Below, piece after piece: positions 44,202 to 57,049 of a DNA stretch of 64,000 bases (its first letter is position 1; the number at the start of each line of letters is the position of its first letter). The translations under genes and the position numbers were made by a program. Source of the stretch: Candidatus Gastranaerophilales bacterium (GTDB lineage Bacteria; Cyanobacteriota; Vampirovibrionia; Gastranaerophilales; Gastranaerophilaceae); assembly GCA_944324405.1 (NCBI GenBank), contig CALUWF010000001.1, forward strand, positions 62,001 to 126,000. Reading direction: 5' to 3'. The notes below the pieces were generated by a model, which saw nothing but the letters and a program-made list of their open reading frames with translations, ran no database searches and was not told where the DNA came from.

Positions 44202-44237
44202 AAAAAAATCCTGCAATTTGCTTGCAGGATTTTTTTT
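44202..44237 (+). terminator. Rho-independent terminator of hom-thrC
   Basis: AAAAAATCCTGCAA (44203-44216) with TTGCAGGATTTTTT (44222-44235), 5-base loop, T-run. 14 bases after thrC. Confidence 0.93.
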
Positions 44238-44254
44238 AATTATAACTTTATTTT

Positions 44255-44869
44255 TTATGCAAACTCATCAAGGATAATCGCAACTGACAGGCTGTCGGGC
44301 GCATCAATAATCATGCCTTCTTTGTCATAGCTTATGCCCACTGTTTGATTTTGGGCTTTTCTTGCGCTAATGACATTCTTAAGTACCGCGGCTGTCATTG
44401 AAAAGGCGCCGGCAAGAGCAGCAAAGTACAATGCGGGGCGCGATTTCTTTGCCTGTTTGATTACCTGAGAATTTTCAAACTGTTCAACCAGTCTGCCGCT
44501 GTCCGCAACGCTTTTTACAAGTGTATTAAAAGCACTTTTAGCCTCATTGTCCAATCCTTTTGACGCTTCTTCAAGCGTTTCTTTTGAACCTTCAATAATG
44601 ATGTCTTTACTTTTTATAAAAACATCTCTTACGTTGTTGAGTGCTTTATTGTTTTGAAGACCATCGGCAATTCTTTCATATTGTGCGTTTTTTGCAGCCA
44701 AGACTTTATTCTGAATTGCTTGCGCAACAGGTTTAAAAGCGTCATCGTGTTCTGCTTTGCTCAAGGGAATATAACGTGTTACAAGAGCAGCAGCAGTCGC
44801 ACCGCCGACGCCTGCGGCGATTACGTTTGTGTTGTTATTCCGGGCATTATTAATACTCTGTGTTCTCAT
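44255..44869 (-). CDS. Small two-span membrane protein, lineage-specific
   Basis: 204 residues from the ATG at 44869 (GAGGT about eight bases upstream); an earlier in-frame start at 44902 has no ribosome site. Two Ala/Gly-rich membrane segments (VIAAGVGGATAAALVTRYI near 16-34 and ALYFAALAGAFSMTAAVL near 145-162) flank a charged helical part. It resembles the paralogous pair at 1535-2720 in layout. It is driven by the strongest promoter in the window and has a 109-base structured leader. Confidence 0.75.
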   Translation of the reverse strand: MRTQSINNARNNNTNVIAAGVGGATAAALVTRYIPLSKAEHDDAFKPVAQAIQNKVLAAKNAQYERIADGLQNNKALNNVRDVFIKSKDIIIEGSKETLEEASKGLDNEAKSAFNTLVKSVADSGRLVEQFENSQVIKQAKKSRPALYFAALAGAFSMTAAVLKNVISARKAQNQTVGISYDKEGMIIDAPDSLSVAIILDEFA

Positions 44870-44978
44870 GTCTCTTACCTCGATTTCACACAAACAGACC
44901 ACCCCGACTCCTTAAAAGGAACGGTGTGACCCACCAGTAACCTATGGTTAATTTAGCTAACCGCACATTTTTTAAATT
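44870..44978 (-). promoter_or_regulatory. Structured leader of the 44255-44869 gene
   Basis: The predicted 5' UTR (about 109 bases) contains GGTTA...TAACC (5 bp, 7-base loop) and, further on, a stem around TCCTT-TT-AAGGA that can extend with ACC/GGGT pairs. I see no match to a known riboswitch or T-box. A 5' UTR this long is unusual here, as neighbouring promoters sit close to the starts. Confidence 0.45.
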
Positions 44979-44984
44979 TTTAAT

Positions 44985-45013
44985 ATTGTATCATAACATT
45001 GTTATGTTGTCAA
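44985..45013 (-). promoter_or_regulatory. Near-consensus promoter with spacer dyad
   Basis: On the - strand TTGACA (45013-45008, consensus), 17-base spacer, TACAAT (44990-44985) preceded by TGA (extended -10). The spacer contains the inverted repeat ATAACA-T-TGTTAT (44993-45005), a likely repressor site between the two boxes. Confidence 0.8.
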
Positions 45014-45042
45014 TAGTTTTGAAAAATTTTTGTTTCTAAAAA

Positions 45043-45137
45043 AGTACGGTTACATTTTGACCCGCAAAACTCTCGTTTCACGGGTCAAAATTTCACACAC
45101 TTTGGGGTCATTCGTAATTTTTTACGCAGCACAAGCT
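45043..45137 (+). repeat. 95-bp direct repeat, copy 1
   Basis: Identical to 45552-45646 except one base (G/A in TTTGGGGTC/TTTAGGGTC). Contains an 11-bp inverted repeat ATTTTGACCCG with CGGGTCAAAAT. Confidence 0.92.
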
Positions 45138-45178
45138 TTAAAATCGGTACGGTCTACAAAACTTGTTTTTTCTGATAC

Positions 45179-45228
45179 TTTGCTCCTGTGGTGCTCAGGG
45201 CTTTGCCCTTGCGCTCCTACGTCGCCAT
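45179..45228 (+). repeat. 50-bp direct repeat, copy 1
   Basis: Begins TTTGCTCCTGTGGTGCTC and ends CTACGTCGCCAT; repeated at 45343-45392 with one changed base. Confidence 0.92.
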
Positions 45229-45342
45229 GGTACGGCCTTCGCACTTCGCACTTGCTCATCGCAACTGCGTGTGAGCTTCGCACACCTGTGCACTCGTCTG
45301 CATTCGCTAAGCGCAGCAGCGCTAAGCTCATTTGACTCGTGT

Positions 45343-45392
45343 TTTGCTCCTGTAGTGCTCAGGGCTTTGCCCTTGCGCTCCTACGTCGCCAT
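45343..45392 (+). repeat. 50-bp direct repeat, copy 2
   Basis: Copy of 45179-45228 with one base difference. 164 bp separate the starts. Confidence 0.92.
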
Positions 45393-45403
45393 CGTCCAGT
45401 TAC

Positions 45404-45440
45404 AAAACGTCGGAAATACTTTATATTTCCGACGTTTTTT
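45404..45440. terminator. Long perfect hairpin with T-run (terminator-like)
   Basis: AAAACGTCGGAAATA (45404-45418) with TATTTCCGACGTTTT (45424-45438), 15 perfect base pairs, 5-base loop, T-run on the + strand, four T on the - strand. It may be the original groEL terminator, now ~220 bases beyond the gene, or part of the repeat. Confidence 0.75.
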
Positions 45441-45503
45441 CACATCCGCATGCACTTTCGCTTTCGCAAACGCAAAAGCGTAATGCTCAAGCTTCAAGTG
45501 TTT

Positions 45504-45525
45504 ATTACATCATTCCCATGCCGCC
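45504..45525 (-). pseudogene. 22-bp copy of the groEL 3' end
   Basis: ATTACATCATTCCCATGCCGCC at 45504-45525 matches 45657-45678, the groEL stop and last codons. The sequence diverges immediately beyond it, where CCGCC/GGCGG and GCAAC/GTTGC form a hairpin (45521-45548). Confidence 0.85.
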
Positions 45526-45551
45526 TGGGCAACTTCGTTGCACGGCGGAGT

Positions 45552-45646
45552 AGTACGGTTACATTTTGACCCGCAAAACTCTCGTTTCACGGGTCAAAAT
45601 TTCACACACTTTAGGGTCATTCGTAATTTTTTACGCAGCACAAGCT
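45552..45646 (+). repeat. 95-bp direct repeat, copy 2
   Basis: Copy of 45043-45137 with one base difference. It abuts groEL and carries at its right end TACGCAGC/GCTGCGTA, an 8-bp hairpin that overlaps the last bases before the groEL stop. Confidence 0.92.
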
Positions 45647-45657
45647 GCGTACAAAAA

Positions 45658-47319
<1,662 letters not shown>

Positions 47320-47351
47320 TCAATTATTGTGTGTGTTTTTGTTGGCTTACG

Positions 47352-47642
47352 CTATTCAATAATAGCGAGCACGTCTTTAACGGAGAGGATTTTATACTCA
47401 ACTTCGTCAATTTTTACATCAGTGCCGGAGTATTTTGCAAAAAGCACTTTATCGCCTGTTTTTACGTCCATTTCCTCTCTTGTTCCGTTATCGGTGAATT
47501 TTCCCGGCCCAACAGCGATAACTTCACCTTTTTGCGGTTTTTCTTTTGCACTGTCGGGAATAAAAATACCGCCTGATGTTTTTTCAACATCATCTATAAC
47601 CTTAATAACAATTTTGTCTGCCAAAGGTTTAATTGTAGTCAT
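47352..47642 (-). CDS. groS: 10 kDa chaperonin GroES
   Basis: Co-chaperonin lid. 96 residues. [20 protein letters not shown] near 5-24, the mobile loop, and [20 protein letters not shown] at the C-terminus. A strong GGAGG ribosome site precedes it. No CIRCE element is visible upstream; an imperfect dyad lies at 47701-47733. Confidence 0.98.
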   Translation of the reverse strand: MTTIKPLADKIVIKVIDDVEKTSGGIFIPDSAKEKPQKGEVIAVGPGKFTDNGTREEMDVKTGDKVLFAKYSGTDVKIDEVEYKILSVKDVLAIIE

Positions 47643-47743
47643 AATAACTTTCCTCCTTTTTTTACTTTATGAATAAATCATATAATTATTTCTTTCGCAT
47701 GGGAAAATTATTAACAAAAAATTAATTATTCCCTTGCAAAAGT

Positions 47744-47785
47744 AAAATTCCCCTGTCGGATTTTACAATTCAGCAGGGGAATAAA
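47744..47785 (-). terminator. Rho-independent terminator of ccdA
   Basis: On the - strand ATTCCCCTG (47782-47774) pairs with CAGGGGAAT (47755-47747), then TTTTACTTTT. About 30 bases beyond the ccdA stop. Confidence 0.75.
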
Positions 47786-47813
47786 ATCAAAATAAGCCGT
47801 ACATTTCGTTAAT

Positions 47814-48524
47814 TTAAAAAAACCTTGAAAAGACTTTAAAATAAATAAGAAAAGCACAAATTATTAAAATTACGCCCATTATTTTCAAAAATATTTCGGA
47901 AATACCTGAAAATACGCGCGCTTTTTTAATAAATGAAGTAAAAATTCCCGCAAGAATGATTATTATGCCCTGTCCCAGTGCAAATGCAAAAAGCATAAAA
48001 GATGCGTATATTAAATTTGCACTCAGGCTTGCAAAGCTCATAATACCGACAAGAATGGGGGTAGAGCAAGGAGTTGAAGCAAGCGCAAAAGCCGCTCCTA
48101 TAATAAAAGGGTAAACAAAAAGGCTCTGCGCACTACCTTTTGGCATCTTTTTAACAATTGAGGGCAAATTAAAATTAACAACGCCCAAAAGATTAAGACC
48201 TAAAATCAAAATCAAAGAGGCAAGAAAAATTACCCAATATGCACCCCCCAATGCCACAAATGCTCTGCCAAAAAGTGCACATAAAATACCTATTACCGTT
48301 AGTACCAAAGATAGGCCCAAAACAAAAGATACAAGCTGAATAAATGTTTTTAAATTCGATTCTTCGCTATAGCCTCCGATATAGCCTATAATAATCGGCA
48401 AGATTGACAATGTGCAGGGCGAGAGCGAAGCTAAAAGCCCCCCTAAAAAAGAAATTAATATAAAAAGGTAAGAAAACTCCTGCGTCTTTAAATATGACGC
48501 CAGATTAAGCGCTAAAGATTCCAT
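47814..48524 (-). CDS. ccdA: Cytochrome c biogenesis protein CcdA
   Basis: Six-span membrane thiol-disulfide transporter that passes reducing power out to periplasmic thioredoxin-like proteins. 236 residues: SFLGGLLASLSPCTLSILP-IIIGYI near 24-48 with the first catalytic Cys, and LASTPCSTPILVGIMSFAS near 146-164 with the second. It has the thioredoxin-like gene nine bases upstream, a pair that fits a membrane redox relay. Confidence 0.93.
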   Translation of the reverse strand: MESLALNLASYLKTQEFSYLFILISFLGGLLASLSPCTLSILPIIIGYIGGYSEESNLKTFIQLVSFVLGLSLVLTVIGILCALFGRAFVALGGAYWVIFLASLILILGLNLLGVVNFNLPSIVKKMPKGSAQSLFVYPFIIGAAFALASTPCSTPILVGIMSFASLSANLIYASFMLFAFALGQGIIIILAGIFTSFIKKARVFSGISEIFLKIMGVILIICAFLIYFKVFSRFF

Positions 48525-48533
48525 TTTGCCTGC

Positions 48534-48944
48534 CTATTTAATATTTACAATATTGCTTTCTATTTCATCATCCTCAATAAAGCCTTCGGCCTTTTTGGTT
48601 ATAACTCCGTCTTTTGTTTCAAAAATTAAAGTCGGAACGAGGGTGATTTTGTATTTTTTAATTAAAGCTTTATTTTTACTGTTTTGTTCGGATACATTTA
48701 CTTCTTCAAAAGTAACCGCATCTTTATAGTCTTCAATAATACCCGTCATTTCTTCGCTGACTTTTTTGCAATCCGCGCACATAGGAGAGTAAAATTTTAT
48801 AACTCTCGGTTTTGTATTCACGTTTGCAGCCATTGTTTTTGCCGTTTCTTCTTTTGCAACTGTTGTTTGTGAATTCGCTTCCAAGTAAGCATAAAGTCCC
48901 AGCGGAATTGCAAATACAAGAAGTCCTATAACCCAATTTTTCAT
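48534..48944 (-). CDS. Membrane-anchored thioredoxin-like protein
   Basis: 136 residues from the ATG at 48944 (GAGGT seven bases upstream). An N-terminal membrane anchor (NWVIGLLVFAIPLGLYAYL), then a thioredoxin fold with IKFYSPMCADCKKVSEEM (Cys-x2-Cys near 60) and a cis-proline-like VPTLIFETKDGVI. The active site faces the periplasm. The next gene, ccdA, probably reduces it. Confidence 0.9.
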   Translation of the reverse strand: MKNWVIGLLVFAIPLGLYAYLEANSQTTVAKEETAKTMAANVNTKPRVIKFYSPMCADCKKVSEEMTGIIEDYKDAVTFEEVNVSEQNSKNKALIKKYKITLVPTLIFETKDGVITKKAEGFIEDDEIESNIVNIK

Positions 48945-49017
48945 ATATTTTACCTCGTTTATAATTACCATGAAATTATAAAACCATAAGTTTGAAAATT
49001 CAAATTAGTCATAAGGG

Positions 49018-50541
49018 TTAATGCGAAGTCAGGCCTCTGAATTGCAAAGCCTGTGCAATGTGCGAACTTTGAATATTTTCGCTTTTCGACAAATCCGCAA
49101 TCGTTCTTGAAAGTTTTAAAATTCTTTCATAAGAGCGTGCGGAGAGGTCGAATTTTGAGATTGCAAATTTAAGCATTTTTCTTGACTCGTCATCAATTTT
49201 GCAATATTTTTTGACAAGCTTTGCGCTCAACTCGGAATTGGTTAAAATCCCGTCATTTTTGTATCGCTCGAGCTGAATTTTCCTTGCCTCAATTACTCTT
49301 TGTCTTATCGTTTTTGAATCTTCACTATCTTCTTTTATGCTCAAAAGCTCATCTTCACTTAATCTCGGAACTTCTATTTGAAGGTCAATCCTATCTAAAA
49401 GTGGGCCTGAAAGCCTTGAACGATAACGCCTTATTTGAAAATCCGAGCAGGTACAATGCTTTTTCTTATCCCCGAGATAACCGCACGGACAAGGGTTCAT
49501 TGCCCCGATAAGTATAAATTTTGCCGGAAATTTAACGCTCTGGCTTGCACGCGAAATTGTGACAACTCCATCCTCTAACGGCTGGCGCAAAACCTCTAAA
49601 ACCTGGCGGGGAAACTCAACCATTTCATCTAAAAATAAAACCCCTCTGTGTGCAAGGGTAATTTCGCCCGGGCGGACTTTTGAACCGCCCCCTATAATGC
49701 CGACCGCAGACGCGCTATGGTGCGGGGAGCGAAAAGGACGGCGCGAGATTAAGGGCTTGTCATAATCCAAAAGCCCTGAGGCTGAATATATTTTTGTAAG
49801 CTCAATTGCTTCACTTTTCTCAAGCTGCGGTAAAATGGACACAAAAGCTTTTGAAAGCATTGTTTTACCCGAACCGGGCACTCCGCACATTAAAACGTTA
49901 TGAGCACCCGCGGCTGCGATTTCAAGAGCATATTTGGCACTTTTTTGTCCTTTTACATGTTTAAAATCAATTTCAAAGTTATCTTCAAGACTTAAAAAAT
50001 CGCTCACATCCTGTTTTAGGGTATGCAGATTACACTCGCCGTTTAAAAAACCGACCATTTCACATAAATTTTTTGCGCCAAGCGATTCGATGTTTTCGAC
50101 AAAACTCGCCTCTTTCAAATTTTGATAAGGCAAAATTACTCTTTTAATTCCCAAATCTCCAAGAGCACAAACAATCGGCAAAATGCCGCTAATCGGACGG
50201 ATTGAGCCGTCAAGTGATAATTCACCCAAAAAAGCCGTATCTTCGGGGATATTTTTAATTATTCCTTCCTTTGCAAGAATACCTGCCGCCATTGCAAGGT
50301 CATAACTTGTGCCTTCTTTTTTAATATCTGCAGGTGCAAGATTTATGACGACTTTTGTCTGGGGAAAAGTATAAGAAGAGTTTTTTATCGCAAGCTTAAG
50401 ACGCTCTTTAGCCTCTGCTATTGCCGTATCGCCAAGTCCTATTATTACAACCTGCGGAAGGGAGTTTATAACATCCGCTTCAACTTCTATTTTATAAGCC
50501 TCCAGCCCGACAAGCGTTGCGGTTGTGATTTTTGCTACCAT
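49018..50541 (-). CDS. comM: Mg-chelatase-like AAA ATPase (ComM/YifB)
   Basis: Hexameric helicase-like ATPase that helps branch migration during natural transformation in proteobacteria. 507 residues: an N-terminal Lon-protease-like domain (to ~190), Walker A MCGVPGSGKTMLSKAF near 209-224, FRSPHHSASAVGIIGGGSK, LFLDEMVEFPRQVLEVLRQP and CPCGYLGDKKKHCTCSDFQI (a zinc site), then the C-terminal domain. Natural competence is inference. Confidence 0.94.
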   Translation of the reverse strand: MVAKITTATLVGLEAYKIEVEADVINSLPQVVIIGLGDTAIAEAKERLKLAIKNSSYTFPQTKVVINLAPADIKKEGTSYDLAMAAGILAKEGIIKNIPEDTAFLGELSLDGSIRPISGILPIVCALGDLGIKRVILPYQNLKEASFVENIESLGAKNLCEMVGFLNGECNLHTLKQDVSDFLSLEDNFEIDFKHVKGQKSAKYALEIAAAGAHNVLMCGVPGSGKTMLSKAFVSILPQLEKSEAIELTKIYSASGLLDYDKPLISRRPFRSPHHSASAVGIIGGGSKVRPGEITLAHRGVLFLDEMVEFPRQVLEVLRQPLEDGVVTISRASQSVKFPAKFILIGAMNPCPCGYLGDKKKHCTCSDFQIRRYRSRLSGPLLDRIDLQIEVPRLSEDELLSIKEDSEDSKTIRQRVIEARKIQLERYKNDGILTNSELSAKLVKKYCKIDDESRKMLKFAISKFDLSARSYERILKLSRTIADLSKSENIQSSHIAQALQFRGLTSH

Positions 50542-50652
50542 AGGATAATTATATCACAAGCTAATTTTCGTTAATTTTTTGTTACAAAGTTAATATTTAA
50601 AGCAATTTTAATTTTGTGTATACTTAATTATTTCAAAAGGAAGGTATTAAAT

Positions 50653-51660
50653 ATGATTAACTCTATCAATTTTACGGGCGTAATTAAACCGGAATTTAAA
50701 AATGTCGGACAGACACATTTAAAAGCAACTCCATATGATAATTTTACAAAATCCGAAACTCAAGAATGCGATAATGCATTTATAAAATGGGCATATGATA
50801 CCGATTTTATGCCCCATGGTCTTGCGGCCGCATTAACAGAAGAAAATAAGCTCGGCAGCGGCTTTACAAATTCCGTCTATAAAATACCTTCAAACCCGAA
50901 TTACGTTTTAAGAGTCAGAAATCACAATAGCATTGATGATATAAATTTTGACAACTACACTCTTGTAAACTGCGAAGATAAAAACCTTAAGAGCAACTTT
51001 GGGCAATGTGTTGCAAAAATAATGCCCGCCGACTCTCAATACCCTATTTTTGAAATTTTAAAAAAACAAAAAGGAATAACAAACTCCAACCCGCCTTCAA
51101 GTGTTGTATACCATGAAAACGGTAGCATAAGGGAAGGAGAGCTGCCATATGAAGCGCTTGAGAGAAAGGAATACTATGGCAAGTGTTTAAATATTCTTGC
51201 AAATATGCCGCAAGAAAGCTATGATAAGCTCATCAATGAGCTTATTGAACTTGACAGAGCCGGATACAGATTTGACTATTACAATCCCAATAATTTTCTT
51301 TTAGATGATGAAGATGGAAAAATCAATATAATTGATATTGATAAAACAGCATCGGGCTATAAAAATGACCTTGGCAACATACTATGGGCACTAAGCGGCA
51401 TAGGATATTTTGACACATTTATGTCTGATTATGACGGCGTAAAAACAGATGATGCCGCACGCGAAGAAGCTATAAAAAATACAATAACGGTAATTGATAA
51501 ATATACTCAGGCGCTTAAAAATAAAGGTGCAAAATATTCAAAAGACGGCTATGAATTTACAACAAAACTTTTATCTTCACTTCCGTTCAGCTTTTATCTC
51601 AGAAGCGTAAATAATGACCAAAAAATGCAAAAACTGCAAGAAATGGGCGTGTTGGATTAA
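50653..51660 (+). CDS. Tagged kinase-like protein, possible secreted effector
   Basis: 335 residues from the ATG at 50653, with AAGGAAGG upstream. It begins MINSINFTGVIKPEFKNVG, the Phe-x-Gly tag. The body looks protein-kinase-like: LGSGFTNSVYKI (glycine-loop-like) near 70-81, YVLRVRN where the ATP lysine is expected but is Arg, RAGYRFDYYNPNNFLLDD near 206-223 (catalytic-loop-like D...N pattern) and KINIIDIDKTASGYKNDLGN near 226 (metal-binding Asp). It is divergent from textbook kinases and could be a pseudokinase or a choline-kinase/HipA-type fold. The function is unproven; a host or cell target is speculation. Confidence 0.6.
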   Translation: MINSINFTGVIKPEFKNVGQTHLKATPYDNFTKSETQECDNAFIKWAYDTDFMPHGLAAALTEENKLGSGFTNSVYKIPSNPNYVLRVRNHNSIDDINFDNYTLVNCEDKNLKSNFGQCVAKIMPADSQYPIFEILKKQKGITNSNPPSSVVYHENGSIREGELPYEALERKEYYGKCLNILANMPQESYDKLINELIELDRAGYRFDYYNPNNFLLDDEDGKINIIDIDKTASGYKNDLGNILWALSGIGYFDTFMSDYDGVKTDDAAREEAIKNTITVIDKYTQALKNKGAKYSKDGYEFTTKLLSSLPFSFYLRSVNNDQKMQKLQEMGVLD

Positions 51661-51697
51661 AAATGCATTAAACAAGAACAGGTCTTGCTTAAGCATT
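51656..51697. terminator. Bidirectional hairpin terminator
   Basis: AATGC (51662-51666) with GCATT (51693-51697) plus further pairs around AAGA/TCTT, a long interrupted stem between the convergent kinase-like gene and gyrB, flanked by A (T on the - strand). Confidence 0.6.
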
Positions 51698-51702
51698 GTT
51701 TA

Positions 51703-54255
<2,553 letters not shown>

Positions 54256-54257
54256 TT

Positions 54258-55595
54258 ATGAAAATAATTATTTACGGCGCAAATGAAATGGGTTCGATTA
54301 TAGCGGCGGAATTCTTTGAAGACCACGACATAATCGTAATTGATCCCGATTCAAAAAGTCTTGAAAAATTTAATAATCTTGATTTAACGACTATTTGTGC
54401 CGATGCTTCAAATATGAACATATTGCGCGAAGCGGATATTAAAAACTGCGATGTGTTTATTGCCTGTACAAGCATTGATGAGGGGAACATTGTGGCATGC
54501 CTCATTGCAAAACAGCTCTCAAATGCCGAAACGGTATGTTTTGTGTCCAAAAAAGAATGCCGCGACTCGCTCAGAGTAATAAGAGAGGAGCACAGCAAAT
54601 CCCACCCGCTTTATATAGATAACATCATCTGGCCCGAGCGGCTTTTAACCCATGAAATTTTAAGAATAATAACCGTGCCCGATGCCGTTGATGTGGAGTA
54701 TTTTTCAAACGGGCGGGCAAAGCTGCTTGAATACAGGATAAAAGAGAATTCAATACTTAAAGACAAAAAATTAAAAGAATGCCCCTTTAATGAAGAAACT
54801 CTTGTAGTCGGCATTGCAAGGAATGAAGAATTGTTTATTCCAAACGGCGAGAGCGAATTTAAAATCGGCGATAAAGCAATATTTATGGGTACACCTGACG
54901 CTCTTGACAATACGGCGGGACAGTTTTTTATAGAAGATAACAATATTAAAAATATTGCAATAATCGGCGGAGGCTCTGTCGGATACGAGCTTGCAAAAAG
55001 CCTTGAAAATACAAAACTTAAGATTAAACTTATTGAATACAATTACAAACGCTGCGAATTTTTATCGCAAAACCTCAAAAAAACGCTTGTTTTAAACGGC
55101 AACGGCACAAACCTTGAATTGCTTGAACAGGAAGGCATAGGCTCATGCGATGTTGCAATTTGCGTTACCGATAACGATGAAAAAAATCTGCTCTGTTCGC
55201 TTTTGACAAAACAATTGGGTGCAAAAAGAACAATAACAAGGGTAACTCAGGCAGCAACGGCTTCGCTTTTTGAAAAAGTCGGCGTAGATGTGGCAATCTC
55301 GCCAAAGGAAGCCGCAGTAAACGAAATTAAAAACAGAATAATAGAATCCCATGCCGGAATTTTAGCCACGGTTGAGCGCGGACTTGCGGAAATTTTAGAA
55401 CTTAAAGTAAGAGAAGATTTCCCCGACACGGCGCTTATGAAATTGAATTTGCCGGCAAGGGCGGTTATTGCAATTATTGAGCGCGGCGGGAAAATAATAA
55501 TCCCCAAAGGCCAGACTCTTATCCGCGCAAATGACAGTCTTTTAATATTTACAAAATCGCAAAATGTCGCAAATATTAAGGATTTCTTTAAATAA
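54258..55595 (+). CDS. trkA: Trk potassium uptake protein TrkA
   Basis: Cytoplasmic NAD(H)-binding regulatory subunit of the Trk potassium system. 445 residues with two RCK units: YGANEMGSIIAAEFFEDHDI near 5-24 and, at ~236, IIGGGSVGYELAKSLENTKL, each followed by a TrkA_C domain (LEYRIKENSILKDKKL and LELKVREDFPDTALMKLNLP). The last A of its TAA stop is the first base of the trkH ATG. Confidence 0.95.
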   Translation: MKIIIYGANEMGSIIAAEFFEDHDIIVIDPDSKSLEKFNNLDLTTICADASNMNILREADIKNCDVFIACTSIDEGNIVACLIAKQLSNAETVCFVSKKECRDSLRVIREEHSKSHPLYIDNIIWPERLLTHEILRIITVPDAVDVEYFSNGRAKLLEYRIKENSILKDKKLKECPFNEETLVVGIARNEELFIPNGESEFKIGDKAIFMGTPDALDNTAGQFFIEDNNIKNIAIIGGGSVGYELAKSLENTKLKIKLIEYNYKRCEFLSQNLKKTLVLNGNGTNLELLEQEGIGSCDVAICVTDNDEKNLLCSLLTKQLGAKRTITRVTQAATASLFEKVGVDVAISPKEAAVNEIKNRIIESHAGILATVERGLAEILELKVREDFPDTALMKLNLPARAVIAIIERGGKIIIPKGQTLIRANDSLLIFTKSQNVANIKDFFK

Positions 55596-57049
55596 TGAGA
55601 TACAATATTTTATCAACCGTAATAGGTTCAAATTTAAGGTATATAGGCATTGTAATGTTAATCCCAGTGATTTTTGCGCTTTTATACCATGAGGCAAATC
55701 ACTCGCTGCCTTTTATCTGTGCAGCTTTTGTATCGGTTGTTCTGGGATTTTTATTTACACTGCCAAAAACCACCGAAAAAGATATTGACTCCATGAAAAA
55801 AACGGAAGCGCTTGCAGGAGTGTTTTTTACCTGGGTTTTCTTTTCGCTTGTGTGCGCAATTCCTTATCTTTTCTATAACTTTAATTTTACAAATGCAGTG
55901 TTTGAGTCTGTTTCAGGCATTACCACAACCGGCGCCACAATATTTGTCGATTATTCAATCTATCCTAAAACTCTTTTTTTCTATCGGGCTATGACCCAGT
56001 GGTTCGGGGGCATGGGGATAGTTGTCCTCTTTATTGCTGTCCTGCCGAAGTTTTCAGTCGCCGGCAGACAGATGTTCTCGGCAGAATCTCCGGGACCTGT
56101 GGAAGAAAAAGTAACTCCGCGCATACGCCACACGGCAAGCTGGCTGTGGGGGATATACTTAGGACTTACGATTGTTCAACTTATTTTGCTGAAGCTTTGC
56201 GGTATGGATTTTTATAATTCGCTCTGCACAACGCTCTCAACTGTTTCAACAGGCGGGCTTTCGCCGAATGCGCAAAGTCTTATGGGGTATAATAATCAAG
56301 CTGCCGTTATTATTACGGGAATTTTTATGTTTTTATCCGGTGCAAACTTTATTTTACTCTACAAAGTTTTTATACAGAGAAAATGGGGCTCGTTTTTAAA
56401 AAGTGAAGAATTTTTAACTTATCTTGGTATAACAGTATTTTTCAGTTTATCAATTGCTTTTTTTCTGTGGAGCGCACACAAAGGCAGTTTTTTAAAAAGC
56501 CTTATTGACAGCTCTTTTCAGGTTATAAGCCTTATAACATCAACAGGATTTGCCTCCGTTGATTTTATAAAATGGGGCGCCGATGCCAAAATTATGCTTT
56601 TTGCGGCAATGTTTGCAAGTGCCTGTGCGGCTTCTACCGCAGGAGGTTTAAAAATTGCAAGATGGATTTACCTTTTCAAATACATAAAAAGAGAAGTTGC
56701 AAAAATCATCCACCCGAACGCAGTTTATCCTATAAGGCTTGAAGGCAAGCCTGTTTCTGACGATACAGGATCGCAAATAATGGCTTTTTGTATATTTTAC
56801 TTTTTTATTTTCGCACTCAGCGCATTTGTCACAGCGCTTCTTGAAAAAAGCCCGGCAACTGCATTATCGGGCGCAATTACAACTTTGGGTAACATCGGCC
56901 CCGGGCTCAGCGCAAAAATAGGCCCTATGGGCAGTTTTGACGGCCTTTGCTGTATTACAAAATGGATTTTTATTTTCAATATGCTGATAGGAAGACTTGA
57001 ATTAATACCGTTTTTAGCGCTTTTACATAAAGATTTATGGCGGAATTAA
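55595..57049 (+). CDS. trkH: Trk potassium uptake protein TrkH
   Basis: Potassium channel-like transporter. 484 residues with ~10 membrane segments and four P-loops, e.g. SVSGITTTGATIF near 106-118 and TLSTVSTGGLSPNAQS near 215. Overlaps trkA by one base, so the two are co-translated. The 3' end overlaps the convergent lapA-like gene by four bases. Confidence 0.95.
   Translation: MRYNILSTVIGSNLRYIGIVMLIPVIFALLYHEANHSLPFICAAFVSVVLGFLFTLPKTTEKDIDSMKKTEALAGVFFTWVFFSLVCAIPYLFYNFNFTNAVFESVSGITTTGATIFVDYSIYPKTLFFYRAMTQWFGGMGIVVLFIAVLPKFSVAGRQMFSAESPGPVEEKVTPRIRHTASWLWGIYLGLTIVQLILLKLCGMDFYNSLCTTLSTVSTGGLSPNAQSLMGYNNQAAVIITGIFMFLSGANFILLYKVFIQRKWGSFLKSEEFLTYLGITVFFSLSIAFFLWSAHKGSFLKSLIDSSFQVISLITSTGFASVDFIKWGADAKIMLFAAMFASACAASTAGGLKIARWIYLFKYIKREVAKIIHPNAVYPIRLEGKPVSDDTGSQIMAFCIFYFFIFALSAFVTALLEKSPATALSGAITTLGNIGPGLSAKIGPMGSFDGLCCITKWIFIFNMLIGRLELIPFLALLHKDLWRN

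Larger units (their letters stand above)
45014..45657. repeat. Repeat-filled intergenic region behind groEL
   Basis: No protein gene is supported. It contains two copies of a 95-bp unit (45043-45137 and 45552-45646), two of a 50-bp unit (45179-45228 and 45343-45392), a 22-bp copy of the groEL 3' end (45504-45525) and several hairpins. Base composition is more GC-rich in the middle than the rest. Open frames here are produced by the repeats. Confidence 0.8.

Noticed and set aside
44870-44978. T-box, c-di-GMP or guanidine riboswitch in the leader
   Set aside because: GGGGTGGTC is only a partial match to the T-box motif; other required elements are absent, and no amino-acid gene follows.
47643-47813. 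CIRCE heat-shock element upstream of groES
   Set aside because: Neither TTAGCACTC nor GAGTGCTAA is present; only an imperfect dyad (47701-47733).
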